This document shows positions 24,419-32,389 of a stretch of 64,000 bases of DNA, in pieces. A program made the position numbers and the translations under genes. The stretch spans positions 3,807,595 through 3,871,594 of the forward strand of contig JAWPMO010000001.1 in NCBI GenBank assembly GCA_033344875.1, read 5' to 3'. The notes below the pieces were generated by a model, which was given only the letters and a program-made list of their open reading frames with translations, had not been told where the DNA came from and did not search any database. The DNA comes from Ilumatobacteraceae bacterium. GTDB taxonomy: Bacteria; Actinomycetota; Acidimicrobiia; Acidimicrobiales; Ilumatobacteraceae. How positions within the stretch are numbered: position 1 is the stretch's first letter; the number at the start of each line of letters is the position of its first letter.

Positions 24419-25547
24419 CGAACCGTGGTGCCGGCTCGTTCGCCATCGTCTCGGCAGGCGTCGGTGTCGGCTGGTCTTCGTCGTAGAAGTTCTTCCATCC
24501 GGTGAACGCGCCCTCCGGCAGTGTCGACACGACCCGCCCCCAGGTACCGCGTTTGAGTTCGAGCGTGCCGAATCCGTCCATGTGGATCACCACCTGGACG
24601 TTCTCGGTGCCGCGGATCCGCTGCTTGTCGGTGATCATCGACTCGGCGAACTGGTGGACGATGCACATCTTCGGCGGGAGGCCGTTGGCGGTGATGAGCC
24701 CGTCGATGTAGTCGATCGTCTCGTTGACCTCGGTCGCGTCGACGGTGCCGATCCGTCCGCCTCCCGGTTGCTGATCCGGGCCGACCCGCCACTCGGGGTC
24801 GAGTGCGATGCTGGCGTGTGGTTGCAGCCAGAGCGCCTCGTACTCGCGGGCCTGGTCGGGGAACCGACTGCGTCCGCTCTGGAGGTCGAACACGACGTGC
24901 ATGTCGTTGGCCGCCGCGGCGTCGAGGTGTGGTTCGAACTTCTCGAACGAGAACTCGTTGGAGAAGTCGCCGTCGGATCCGGAGTCGGCGCCGGCGACCG
25001 AGGCGATGATCTCGAACGTCGGCACGACCCGCCGCCCGAACCCGTCGTAGGCGGCGGCGACGAGGGCGGCGCGGGTCGCACCCGCCACCGCGTCCTGCTC
25101 GCCGAGCACGCCGAGTCTGGTGGAGCCCGGGTGTCCGTAGAGCGCGACGTAGAGCGCTTCGGGGTCGTAGGCGCCGGGCGGGAGCGACGGGTCCGTCGGC
25201 TCGGTCGGCTCGGTCGTGTCCGGTGGCTCGCTGGTCGTCGGCTCGCTGGTGGCCGGCTCGCTGGTGGTCGTCGTGGAGGTCGAACTGGTCGTACTCGTCG
25301 TGGATGCGACGGTCGAGCCGGGAGGCGGGCTCGATCGCGGGGCCGTGGTGCTGCTCGTCGGCGGTGGGGTCGACGGGCGGGGTCCGGCGGTTGACGAGGT
25401 CAGTTGTTCGGAGCGTGTGCAGGCCGCGGCGAGGGATGCGAGACCGGTGGCGAAGGCGCCTCGCAGGAGCGCACGCCTGCCGAACGGGGCAGCGAACCTC
25501 TCGGGTGTTCCAGGTGGTGGTTCCGTCGGATCTGACAAGCGATCCAC
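24405..25547 (-). CDS. Tat-exported lipoprotein with putative barrel domain, paralog of the 1494-3338 C-terminus
   Basis: This 380-residue protein starts with a twin-arginine motif (FGRRALLRGAFATGLASLAA) and a lipobox cysteine, so it is probably exported folded and lipid-anchored. A Ser/Thr/Pro-rich linker of about 85 residues follows. The C-terminal 250 residues contain ALYGHPGSTRLGVLGEQ, VPTFEIIASVAG, VVFDLQSGRS, IALDPEWR, VDATEVNETIDYIDGLI, CIVHQFAESMI and VVIHMDGFG, matching block for block the C-terminal domain at 1494-3338. The linker and anchor differ, so the shared part is the functional unit. No known family was recognised. The GTG at 25547 is the best start; no -10 box is apparent close by. 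Confidence 0.75.
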   Translation of the reverse strand: MDRLSDPTEPPPGTPERFAAPFGRRALLRGAFATGLASLAAACTRSEQLTSSTAGPRPSTPPPTSSTTAPRSSPPPGSTVASTTSTTSSTSTTTTSEPATSEPTTSEPPDTTEPTEPTDPSLPPGAYDPEALYVALYGHPGSTRLGVLGEQDAVAGATRAALVAAAYDGFGRRVVPTFEIIASVAGADSGSDGDFSNEFSFEKFEPHLDAAAANDMHVVFDLQSGRSRFPDQAREYEALWLQPHASIALDPEWRVGPDQQPGGGRIGTVDATEVNETIDYIDGLITANGLPPKMCIVHQFAESMITDKQRIRGTENVQVVIHMDGFGTLELKRGTWGRVVSTLPEGAFTGWKNFYDEDQPTPTPAETMANEPAPRFVSYQ

Positions 25548-25592
25548 CCTGCCACGACTCGGGTGCGGATCGGGCGCGCGCCCCCGAGTGGC

Positions 25593-26933
25593 TCAGCCGG
25601 CGGTGGGCGCCGGGCGGAACAATCCGGAGCGCACGGCGAGTACGAGACCGGTCGCCGGGAACAGCACCGAGACCAGGAGCGCGGTCTCGTACGTGCCGCT
25701 GATCGACTCGACGAGCGCGAACAGGGCCGGTCCGATCGCGCTGCCGATCACCATCACGCTCATCTGGACCCCGGCGATGGCCCCGAGGTGGCGTCTCCCG
25801 AACAGGCGCGGGAGCGCCGCCGAGGTGAGTGGGGCGTAGCAGCCCTGTGAGAAGCCCCAGGCGGCGATCGCGACGACCGCCCACAGGGTCTGGTCGATGT
25901 GCGAGATCGACAGGTACATGATGATCTGGGCGATCGACATGGCGGCCGCTATCACGATCGCCGGGATGACGTCGACCAGCCAGCCGCCGAGCAGGGTGAT
26001 CGGCACGCTGACGAACGCGATCGGCACGAAGATCTGCACGATGCGGTCGTCGGAGAGGCCGAGTTCGGCGCCGAAGTCGACGATGTGGAAGGTGAGGGCG
26101 GTGCTGGTCGCCGCCATCGCGGCAACCGGCGCGGTGACCGCCCAGAACCGGAGGTCGCGGATGGCTTGCGCACGTGTCTGGTCGTCGTCGGTGCCGATCG
26201 GCGTGTCGTTGCGCACGCTGCCGTCGGCGTGTGATTCGGCGATGCCGCCGTCGAGCACGAGCCCCGACGCCTCGGGGCTGACCCGGTACAGCACGATGAT
26301 GGCCGAGCCGATGACGACGACGAGGAACGCTCCGATGATGCGCCAGGCGGTCCGGAAGCCGTCGAGGTCGATCAGCGCCAGCAAGATCGCCGGGCTCGCC
26401 GCGAACGCGAAGCTCATGAAGGCGTTGGAGACCGAGCTCACGAGACCGCGCCGACGGTCGAACCATTGCGAGATCATCGTGCGCGACGAGAGGGTCAGCA
26501 GGCCCTGTCCGCTGAACCGGAGACAGCCGAAGCCGATGCTCATCACGACCATGCCGACGGGGGTGCTCATCGCGCCGACGAAGCTGAGCCCGGCGACGGT
26601 CGCAGCGAGACCGAGGGTCGCCGCCATCGCGACGACACGCGATCCGTAGCGGTCGATCGCTCGGCCGCCGAGCGGCAGCAGGAACCCGCTGGTGCCGGTA
26701 CCGATCAGGTAGGCGATCGACAGCTGAAGTCGGCTGAGTCCGGTGGTCCCGGTCAGCTCGTCGGTGAACACGCTGACGCCGGCCGTCTGCCCCGGGATCG
26801 ACGCCATCACGCCGAGCGTGCCGACGGCGAGTACGACCCAGCCGTAGTAGAACCCGACCTTGGCGGGGTCGAACGGCCACCGGCCGGGGGAGCGACGGAC
26901 CGGTGCGGGCGCGGGAGGGCTCTGAACCGTCAC
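25593..26933 (-). CDS. Major facilitator superfamily transporter
   Basis: A 446-residue permease with 12 likely membrane helices. The segment [15 protein letters not shown] between helices 2 and 3 is the MFS loop motif (GxxxDRxGxR), and [16 protein letters not shown] follows helix 4. Oxalate/formate antiporter-like and monocarboxylate-type MFS proteins look similar ([19 protein letters not shown]). The substrate is unknown. The GTG at 26933 was chosen; longer in-frame extension runs backward through the terminator and tRNA. A TAGGTT box lies about 35 nt upstream of the start. Confidence 0.8.
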   Translation of the reverse strand: MTVQSPPAPAPVRRSPGRWPFDPAKVGFYYGWVVLAVGTLGVMASIPGQTAGVSVFTDELTGTTGLSRLQLSIAYLIGTGTSGFLLPLGGRAIDRYGSRVVAMAATLGLAATVAGLSFVGAMSTPVGMVVMSIGFGCLRFSGQGLLTLSSRTMISQWFDRRRGLVSSVSNAFMSFAFAASPAILLALIDLDGFRTAWRIIGAFLVVVIGSAIIVLYRVSPEASGLVLDGGIAESHADGSVRNDTPIGTDDDQTRAQAIRDLRFWAVTAPVAAMAATSTALTFHIVDFGAELGLSDDRIVQIFVPIAFVSVPITLLGGWLVDVIPAIVIAAAMSIAQIIMYLSISHIDQTLWAVVAIAAWGFSQGCYAPLTSAALPRLFGRRHLGAIAGVQMSVMVIGSAIGPALFALVESISGTYETALLVSVLFPATGLVLAVRSGLFRPAPTAG

Positions 26934-27010
26934 GAACGCCGACACCGGAAACGAAGCACCGAGCCAACCTACGCCGCGCCCGACCGGATCCGAAGTGTGA
27001 CATCGGGCGA

Positions 27011-27035
27011 ACGGGCCCGACCTGGTCGGGCCCGT
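27011..27035 (-). terminator. Hairpin downstream of tRNA-Pro
   Basis: ACGGGCCCGAC (27011-27021) pairs with GTCGGGCCCGT (27025-27035) over a 3-nt loop. A second weaker stem, ATCCGG...CCGGAT, lies nearer the tRNA at about 27046-27067. Both are on the tRNA's 3' side. Confidence 0.65.
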
Positions 27036-27078
27036 GAACGACGAAATCCGGCCCCTGAGGACCGGATCTCGATGTCGT

Positions 27079-27156
27079 TGGTCGGGGTGAGAGGATTTGA
27101 ACCTCCGGCCTCCACGTCCCGAACGTGGCGCGCTAACCAAGCTGCGCTACACCCCG
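27079..27156 (-). tRNA. tRNA-Pro (anticodon CGG)
   Basis: On the minus strand the molecule starts CGGGGTG and ends CACCCCG-A with CCA encoded, giving a 7-bp acceptor stem. The D arm contains AGCTTGGTTAGCGC. The anticodon stem-loop is CCACG-TTCGGGA-CGTGG, with anticodon CGG reading CCG. The T arm is GGAGG-TTCAAAT-CCTCT. All arms fold correctly with one G-T pair. Confidence 0.96.
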
Positions 27157-27171
27157 TAGCGGACGCTGATG

Positions 27172-27657
27172 TTATCCGGTGGTTGCCGGTTCTTCCTCGG
27201 CTGTGAGGTCAACTTCCGATTCGACGCCGTCACCGTCGACGTCGCCGACCGGTTGTGCGGCAGGCACCGGCGGCAGGCCCTCGAAGTAGGTGCCGCCCTG
27301 CGTGACGGCCATCAGGGCACGGCGCAGCCGGAGGGCGTCGAGCGGCTTGATCAGCCAGCCGTCGGCGCCGGAACGCTGGGCGAGGAACACGTCGGCCGAC
27401 CGGTCGAGCAGCATGACGGCGGGCACGTGCGGTGCCCGACCGCTCGACTCGTCGAGCCGCAGGTCCATGGTGATCGCCATGCCACCCATCGACCCCACCT
27501 GGAGATCGAGGATCGCCAGATCGGGCACGCGGTCCTTGACCACGCCGGCGACGAGACGGCCCTCGCGGCACACGGTGAACGTCGTGTCGGGTCCGCCGAG
27601 TGCGGCGGTGACCTCGTTGACGATCCAATCGGCATCGGTGGCGAGCAAGATGTGCAC
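27172..27657 (-). CDS. Receiver-domain (CheY-like) protein, stand-alone
   Basis: A 161-residue protein, almost all receiver domain. The acidic pair is in LLATDADW, the phospho-acceptor is probably Asp51 in VPDLAILDLQVGSMGG, and Lys in DGWLIKPLDALRLR matches the conserved lysine. The usual Thr/Ser after the fourth strand is not obvious (VMLLDRSADVF), so signalling may be atypical. The tail (EEEPATTG) is acidic, with no output domain. TAACGT lies 6 nt before the GTG at 27657. It follows the two GET3-like ATPase genes by 9 bp and may depend on them. Confidence 0.75.
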   Translation of the reverse strand: MHILLATDADWIVNEVTAALGGPDTTFTVCREGRLVAGVVKDRVPDLAILDLQVGSMGGMAITMDLRLDESSGRAPHVPAVMLLDRSADVFLAQRSGADGWLIKPLDALRLRRALMAVTQGGTYFEGLPPVPAAQPVGDVDGDGVESEVDLTAEEEPATTG

Positions 27658-27663
27658 GCCCCG

Positions 27664-27669
27664 ACGTTA
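27664..27669 (-). promoter_or_regulatory. Leaderless -10 box TAACGT
   Basis: TAACGT on the minus strand is 6 nt before the GTG at 27657, so the receiver gene may have its own promoter within the operon. Confidence 0.45.
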
Positions 27670-28788
27670 CCCGGCAGGCGTGGATTCGTGGAAGAGATGG
27701 GCGCCCAGGAGCTCGAGCGCGGCGACATCGTGCACGTCGCTCGGCAGCCGGGGTACCTCCACCACGACTCGCTCCCCGACCCGTTCGACCAACGGTCGGA
27801 GTTGTTCGCGCTCGGCGTCGGCGATGGTGCGGAGTTCGGCCAGGTTGGTCCACAGTGCCGCCAGATCGCGATCGCCACGATCGCGAGCGGTGGCGGCCCG
27901 CCGGGTGGCATCGGCGACGGTGCCGTCGCCGAACCGCGGGAGGAGCCGGTTGACGATCGTCGCAGCCACGTCGAACCCCTGCTCGTGCAACTGCTCGGCG
28001 AACCACACCGCCTCGACCACCGTGTCGCGCTGTGGCGACGACACGAGCACGAACTTGGTGGCGTCGTCGTGGAGGAGGGCGGTCACCTGTTCGGCGCGCT
28101 CGCGGAACCCCACGTCCATCCCGGCGAACGCCTGGAAGAACGCCACGGCGTCGGCCAGCACGTCGGACCCGACGACTCGGCCGATCGCCCGCAGGATCGG
28201 CTGGGTCGCGATCGACAGCACCTTCATGCCGGTCCGGGTCGGCATCATCAGCAGTTTGAACGCGGTGTGGTCGAGGAACCGGCTGAGCACGCCGGGCGCC
28301 TCCAGGAAGTCGAGCGCGTTGCGGCTGGGCGGGGTGTCGACCACGACGAGGTCGAATCGGTCGTCGCCGTGGAGTTCGTGCAGCGCCTCGGATGCCATGT
28401 ACTCCTGGGTGCCGCTGAGCGCACCGGCGATGTTCTGGTAGAAGCGGTTCTCGACGATCCGGTCGGCCTGCTCGACGTCGGTCGCGTGTGAACGCACGAC
28501 CCGTTCGAACATCGCCGGCGTGTCGAGCATCATCGCCCACAGCTCGCCACCATCGGGGCCCGATTCGACGGCGACCCGCTGAGGCACCCCGCTCAACCCG
28601 TCGGGGAGCCCGAGTGCGTCGGCGAGCCGGCGGGCGGGGTCGATCGTCACGACGACCACACGGCGCCCGCGCCGGGCTGCTTCGATCCCGATCACCGCCG
28701 CCGCGGTGGTCTTGCCGACGCCTCCCGAGCCGCAGCACACGAGCACGCGAGCACCGTCGACGACGGCGTCGAGCCTGCCGGTGCTCAT
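27667..28788 (-). CDS. GET3/ArsA-type P-loop ATPase, BagB-like
   Basis: A 373-residue ATPase. The P-loop is CCGSGGVGKTTAAA; the signature lysine of deviant Walker A motifs (KGGVGKTT) is Ser here. Switch I is in TIDPARRLADALG and switch II in VVVDTPPSRNALDFL, as in ArsA/GET3. It resembles one of the two GET3-like proteins that, as I recall, form the BagA-BagB complex of mycobacteria (Rv3679/Rv3680). Substrate or client is unknown; ArsA activity is not implied because no arsenic gene adjoins. Its ATG overlaps the stop of the upstream ATPase gene as ATGA, so the pair is co-translated. Confidence 0.8.
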   Translation of the reverse strand: MSTGRLDAVVDGARVLVCCGSGGVGKTTAAAVIGIEAARRGRRVVVVTIDPARRLADALGLPDGLSGVPQRVAVESGPDGGELWAMMLDTPAMFERVVRSHATDVEQADRIVENRFYQNIAGALSGTQEYMASEALHELHGDDRFDLVVVDTPPSRNALDFLEAPGVLSRFLDHTAFKLLMMPTRTGMKVLSIATQPILRAIGRVVGSDVLADAVAFFQAFAGMDVGFRERAEQVTALLHDDATKFVLVSSPQRDTVVEAVWFAEQLHEQGFDVAATIVNRLLPRFGDGTVADATRRAATARDRGDRDLAALWTNLAELRTIADAEREQLRPLVERVGERVVVEVPRLPSDVHDVAALELLGAHLFHESTPAG

Positions 28789-29651
28789 GATGCGAGCTCC
28801 GCTGCGATCGCCGCGACGTCGGCGGCGGTGATGTCCGCCGTCGGCCGTGCGGCGAGGTGGACCTGCTCGATCGGCACGTCGGCTGCGAGGCGCGCCAGTT
28901 CCGCCTGCTGGGCACCGATCCGCTCGCGGCGGAACTCGGCGGCGGCGACAGCGTCGTCGACCTGGACGTGGGCTCGACCGAAGTCGACGGCGGCCGGATC
29001 GGGCAGGTCGACCGCCGGGTCGACCTGGTTGACCACGATCGGTGCGAGCCGCACACCGACCCGCTCCTCGATCGAGAACGACAACTCGACCAGCTCGTTG
29101 ACCGGTGTCGTCTCGGGCAGGGTGACGAGTACCACCTGGCACCGGTCGGGGTCGGCCAGCAGAGCCTGCACGTCCGTCGCCTGGTCGCGCACCGGACCGC
29201 TGCGCACGGCGTCGAGCAGGCCGGGCGCCGCCGTGAGGAACGTGATCGCGTGCCCGGCGGCCGGGCCGTCGACGACGATCAGGTCCCAGTCGCCGGACCG
29301 TTCGAGCTGCTTGATCTTCCCGAGCACCACGAGATCGTCGATGCCCGGCGCGGCGGTCCCGATCACGTCGATCACGCCGGTCGACGCCAACCGCTTCGCG
29401 ATCCGCTTGAAGCCGTGCTCGAACAGGTACTCCTCGAGCAGCTCGGCCGCGGACAGGTGCCGGATCTCGAGATCGGGGACCAAGCCGTCGAGCGTCGGTT
29501 TGCCGTCGAGCTCGACCACGAGGACCCGTCGGCCCGCATCGGCTGCGGCGCGCGCCAGAACTGCCGTTACCGTGGTCTTCCCCACGCCGCCCTTGCCCGC
29601 CACGATCACGAGATTCGTCGCGGTGAGCTCGGCAACAGTTACGTTCGACAC
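28785..29651 (-). CDS. GET3/ArsA-type P-loop ATPase, BagA-like
   Basis: A 288-residue ATPase with the full deviant Walker A motif AGKGGVGKTTVTAVL, including the signature lysine, VELDGKPTLDGL in the switch I region and LIVVDGPAAGHAITFL in switch II. It is the first gene of the pair and probably forms a heterodimer with the next protein, in which only this subunit supplies the signature lysine. The GTG at 29651 gives VSNVTVAELTATNLVIVAGK. The start is 19 bp from the divergent NfeD-like gene, so both share one control region. Confidence 0.8.
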   Translation of the reverse strand: MSNVTVAELTATNLVIVAGKGGVGKTTVTAVLARAAADAGRRVLVVELDGKPTLDGLVPDLEIRHLSAAELLEEYLFEHGFKRIAKRLASTGVIDVIGTAAPGIDDLVVLGKIKQLERSGDWDLIVVDGPAAGHAITFLTAAPGLLDAVRSGPVRDQATDVQALLADPDRCQVVLVTLPETTPVNELVELSFSIEERVGVRLAPIVVNQVDPAVDLPDPAAVDFGRAHVQVDDAVAAAEFRRERIGAQQAELARLAADVPIEQVHLAARPTADITAADVAAIAAELAS

Positions 29652-29670
29652 ACGATCTCCGGAGGCACCT

Positions 29671-31041
29671 GTGCGCAGACTACTGATCGGCATGCTCGCT
29701 GCCATCGCAGCGTTCAGCGCCGTGGCTCCCGGCGCGGCTGCGCAAGACGAGGCCGAGGCCACCGCGCCGGTCGACGTGCTGCAGGTCAACGGTCTGTTCG
29801 ACGACATCGTGGTCGCCGAGATCGGCGCGGCGATCGACCGGGCCGACGACCAGGGCAGCCAGGCGCTGATCCTGCAGGTCGACTCGCGCGGCGCGGTCGT
29901 GAGCGACGAGGCGATCGCCGATCTCATGGTCCGGATCGACGACTCACCGGTCGCGATCGGTGTGTGGGTCGGCCCGAGCGGGGCTCGCCTGTACGGCACG
30001 CCGGCTCAGATCCTCACGGTCGCCGACGTGACGGGCATGGCGCCCGGTTCCCGTGTCGGCAACGTCGGCGCGCCGATCTCCGACTTCGACCTGGGCCCCG
30101 GCCTGAACGAGTTGCGTTCGCGCACCGTCGGTCTGTCGGAGGCCCGCTCGCTCGGGGTGTTCAAGCAGCGGATCTCCGATCTCGGGATCGCCACGTTGCC
30201 GAACATGATCGACGCACTCGACGGGTACAGCGAGAACGGCGTCGAACTCGACACGACGATCGAGACCCTCACCGACAGTGGCGTCGTGCAGCGTGAGACG
30301 ATCGCCCCGGTCCGCTTCTCCAAGCTGGGTCTCGTCGACCAGTTGTTCCACACGGTCGCGAGCCCGCCGGTCGCGTACCTGCTGCTGTTGATCGGTCTCG
30401 CGCTGATCGTGTTCGAGTTCTACACCGCGGGCGTCGGCGTGGCCGGCGTGGTCGGTGCGGTGTGTGCGATCCTCGCCGCCTACGGCTTGGCGGCGTTGCC
30501 CGCTCGCGGCTGGGCGGTCGGGCTCATCGTCGCGGCGATGTTCGCGTTCGCGGTCGATGTCCAGGTCGGCATCCCGCGCTTCTGGACCGGTGTCGGCATC
30601 GTGCTCACGATCGTCGGCAGCCTGTGGTTGTTCGAGTCGGTCGACGGCACCTCGCTGCGTCCGTCGTGGCTGTCGTTGCTCGTCGGCATCGGCGGGGTGA
30701 TGTTGACGTTCATCGTCGGTATGCCGTCGATGGTGCGCACCCGCTTCGCGACCCCCACCGTCGGTCGCGAGTGGATGATCGGCGCAGAGGGCACCGCCGT
30801 CACGGCGATCAGCCCCGAGGGCACGGTCAAGGTCGGTGCCGGCGAGTGGCACGCGCGCACCAACCGGGCGACCCCGCTCGAAGCGGGCGAAGCGCTGCGG
30901 GTCGCTGCGATCGACGGCGTCACACTCGAGGTCGAGCCGCTCGAAGGTGCCGCCCGTGACTACCGCGAGATGCGCAAGAAGCCCAGTGACGGGAGCGACA
31001 TGTCCGACGACGCCGGCACCGACGCCGTCGTCGACGGCTGA
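29671..31041 (+). CDS. NfeD-like membrane protein with ClpP-class domain, catalytic Ser missing
   Basis: A 456-residue protein with a signal peptide (1-25), a ClpP/crotonase-type domain (38-215), several membrane helices (about 225-350) and a C-terminal OB-like NfeD domain (EWMIGAEGTAVTAI). Length and order match long NfeD proteins, membrane proteases thought to cut stomatin or prohibitin-type partners. In family members the nucleophile is Ser in a GAxAASAG motif followed by MAPG; here the stretch is SGARLYGTPAQI before VTGMAPGS, so the serine position seems to be Gly. It may be inactive. GGAGG sits 5 nt before the GTG at 29671. No stomatin-like gene follows. Confidence 0.78.
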   Translation: MRRLLIGMLAAIAAFSAVAPGAAAQDEAEATAPVDVLQVNGLFDDIVVAEIGAAIDRADDQGSQALILQVDSRGAVVSDEAIADLMVRIDDSPVAIGVWVGPSGARLYGTPAQILTVADVTGMAPGSRVGNVGAPISDFDLGPGLNELRSRTVGLSEARSLGVFKQRISDLGIATLPNMIDALDGYSENGVELDTTIETLTDSGVVQRETIAPVRFSKLGLVDQLFHTVASPPVAYLLLLIGLALIVFEFYTAGVGVAGVVGAVCAILAAYGLAALPARGWAVGLIVAAMFAFAVDVQVGIPRFWTGVGIVLTIVGSLWLFESVDGTSLRPSWLSLLVGIGGVMLTFIVGMPSMVRTRFATPTVGREWMIGAEGTAVTAISPEGTVKVGAGEWHARTNRATPLEAGEALRVAAIDGVTLEVEPLEGAARDYREMRKKPSDGSDMSDDAGTDAVVDG

Positions 31042-31044
31042 CGC

Positions 31045-31067
31045 CCCGCCGCTACTGCTGCGGCGGG
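31045..31067. terminator. Bidirectional terminator-like hairpin
   Basis: CCCGCCGC (31045-31052) pairs with GCGGCGGG (31060-31067) over a 7-nt loop, between the convergent NfeD-like and TetR genes, overlapping the TetR stop region. Confidence 0.5.
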
Positions 31068-31684
31068 TGCAACGCGACGAACTGGGCGGTCGCCTCTGCG
31101 GCCCGCTCCTCGACTGCCGCCGAGTCGGGGGCCGGCTCGCCGAGTAGGCAGCGGATCTGCGTGTCGCGGATCACGAGACCGTAGAACGTCTCGAATGCCT
31201 TCGCCGGATCGTCGATCCCGATCAGGCCGGCGGTGTCGAGACGGGTCAGGTACGCCTCGACGATCGGCCCCACTCGATGGCGGCCCGAAGCGAGCAGTTC
31301 GTCGGCGAGCGACGGGATCGTCATCGCCGCCCGGTTGAGCGCGATCGACGAAGGGCTGGTCAGGAGTCGGAGCAGGTTGCCGCCGAAGCCGGTCAGGGTC
31401 GCGAGCGATGCCTCACCGCCCGCCAGCGCCTCCTGGACCCGCGCTGCGCTGGTGTCCGCGTTGTGTCGGATCAGCGCGGCGACGAGACCGTCCCGGTTCT
31501 CGAACCACGAGTAGAGGGTCTCCTTCGATGCGCCCGCCCGCCTGGCGATCGAGGCCATCGTGGCCGCGGCGACGCCGTGTTCGACCAGTTCGGCGAGCGC
31601 CGCCTCGATCACCTCGAGTCGCCGACGTTCCACGTCGGCGGCCTTGGGACGTCCTCGGCGTCGCGTGGTGGGTCGGTCGGGCAC
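31052..31684 (-). CDS. TetR-family repressor
   Basis: A 210-residue regulator. After a basic RRRGRPKAADVERRR arm, the helix-turn-helix is in GVAAATMASIARRAGASKET followed by LYSWFENRDGLVAALI, the standard TetR N-terminus. The rest is a helical ligand domain of the kind with a TetR_C_33-like layout. TACGCT lies 6 nt before the GTG at 31684, fixing the start. It is divergent from the DUF1772 gene, and a 24-bp palindrome between them is the likely operator for both. The ligand is unknown. Confidence 0.85.
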   Translation of the reverse strand: MPDRPTTRRRGRPKAADVERRRLEVIEAALAELVEHGVAAATMASIARRAGASKETLYSWFENRDGLVAALIRHNADTSAARVQEALAGGEASLATLTGFGGNLLRLLTSPSSIALNRAAMTIPSLADELLASGRHRVGPIVEAYLTRLDTAGLIGIDDPAKAFETFYGLVIRDTQIRCLLGEPAPDSAAVEERAAEATAQFVALHPPQQ

Positions 31685-31713
31685 TTGACAAGCGTACCAG
31701 CGGGTACCATTAT
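31685..31713 (+). promoter_or_regulatory. Promoter of the DUF1772 gene
   Basis: TTGACA at 31685-31690 and CATTAT at 31708-31713, 17 bp apart, form a good sigma-70-type promoter pointing toward the DUF1772 gene. The -35 box overlaps the TetR control region; transcription would start inside the palindrome at 31718-31741. Confidence 0.6.
31691..31696 (-). promoter_or_regulatory. Leaderless -10 box TACGCT (TetR gene)
   Basis: TACGCT on the minus strand is 6 nt before the GTG at 31684. Confidence 0.5.
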
Positions 31714-31717
31714 GTCT

Positions 31718-31741
31718 TAATCGAACCAACTGGTTCGATTA
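31718..31741. promoter_or_regulatory. 24-bp perfect palindrome, TetR operator
   Basis: TAATCGAACCA (31718-31728), a 2-bp AC spacer and TGGTTCGATTA (31731-31741). The right arm ends at the base before the ATG of the DUF1772 gene. A shorter inverted repeat, GTACC-AGCG-GGTAC, lies at 31694-31707. Confidence 0.85.
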
Positions 31742-32389
31742 ATGAACACGATCGAGGAGCCGACGATGACCGACCTGCTGATGACCGACCACGACCGCCG
31801 GGACCGCTCGGAACGACCCGAACCCCGGACGGCGCCGGTCGCCGCGGCGAAGAACACCGCGGTCGCGGCATCCTCGACGAAACCCTCGTCGGTCGCCGGG
31901 GCGATACTCGGGGTGGCGGCCGTGCTCGCCGGGCTGTTCGCCGGGTTCTTCCTGACCTATTCGGCGTCGGTCCAACTCGGCCTCGCCCGGGTCGACGACC
32001 TCACCTACGTCCGGACGTTCCAGGCGATCAACGCAACGATCCGCAACCCGGCGTTCGCCGTCATGTTCTTCGGCTGCGTGCCGTCGATCGCGATGGCCGC
32101 AGCCCTTCACCGGCGGACCGACCGTCGCACCGCGTTCGCGCTCGTCGTCGGCGCGGTCCTGTGCACGGCGGTCGTCGTGATCACGTTCTCGTTCAACGTG
32201 CCGTTGAACGACGAACTGGCGACGTGGGTCGAGCCAACGGCGGATCAGGCGCGCGTGGCCCGAGCGGACTTCGAGACCGTGTGGAACCGCTGGAACCTGG
32301 CCCGGACGATCCTGTCGGTCGCCGGGGCGATCGCCGTGGCCACCGCCGCCGTCACGTCGAGTCGGGCAGCCGCGGACCGGCGATCCTGA
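31742..32389 (+). CDS. DUF1772 (anthrone oxygenase-like) membrane protein
   Basis: A 215-residue membrane protein with a polar N-terminus (about 50 residues) and four hydrophobic helices. NVPLNDELATW and the downstream FETVWNRWNLART match the DUF1772 family, named for the anthrone oxygenase-like proteins. The family's enzymatic role in bacteria is unclear. The ATG at 31742 directly follows the TetR palindrome, so the mRNA is nearly leaderless and strongly controlled. The last 38 nt overlap the convergent selB gene. Confidence 0.75.
   Translation: MNTIEEPTMTDLLMTDHDRRDRSERPEPRTAPVAAAKNTAVAASSTKPSSVAGAILGVAAVLAGLFAGFFLTYSASVQLGLARVDDLTYVRTFQAINATIRNPAFAVMFFGCVPSIAMAAALHRRTDRRTAFALVVGAVLCTAVVVITFSFNVPLNDELATWVEPTADQARVARADFETVWNRWNLARTILSVAGAIAVATAAVTSSRAAADRRS

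Noticed and set aside
24007-27003. A 998-codon open frame on the minus strand
   Set aside because: It is Arg/Pro-rich and runs antisense or out of frame through the HTTM, lipoprotein and MFS genes. It is a GC-driven shadow.
27667-29651. Arsenite-pump ATPase (ArsA) function for the paired ATPases
   Set aside because: No arsenic genes adjoin and the actual ars genes are 17 kb away with ACR3, which does not need ArsA; GET3/Bag-like is the safer call.
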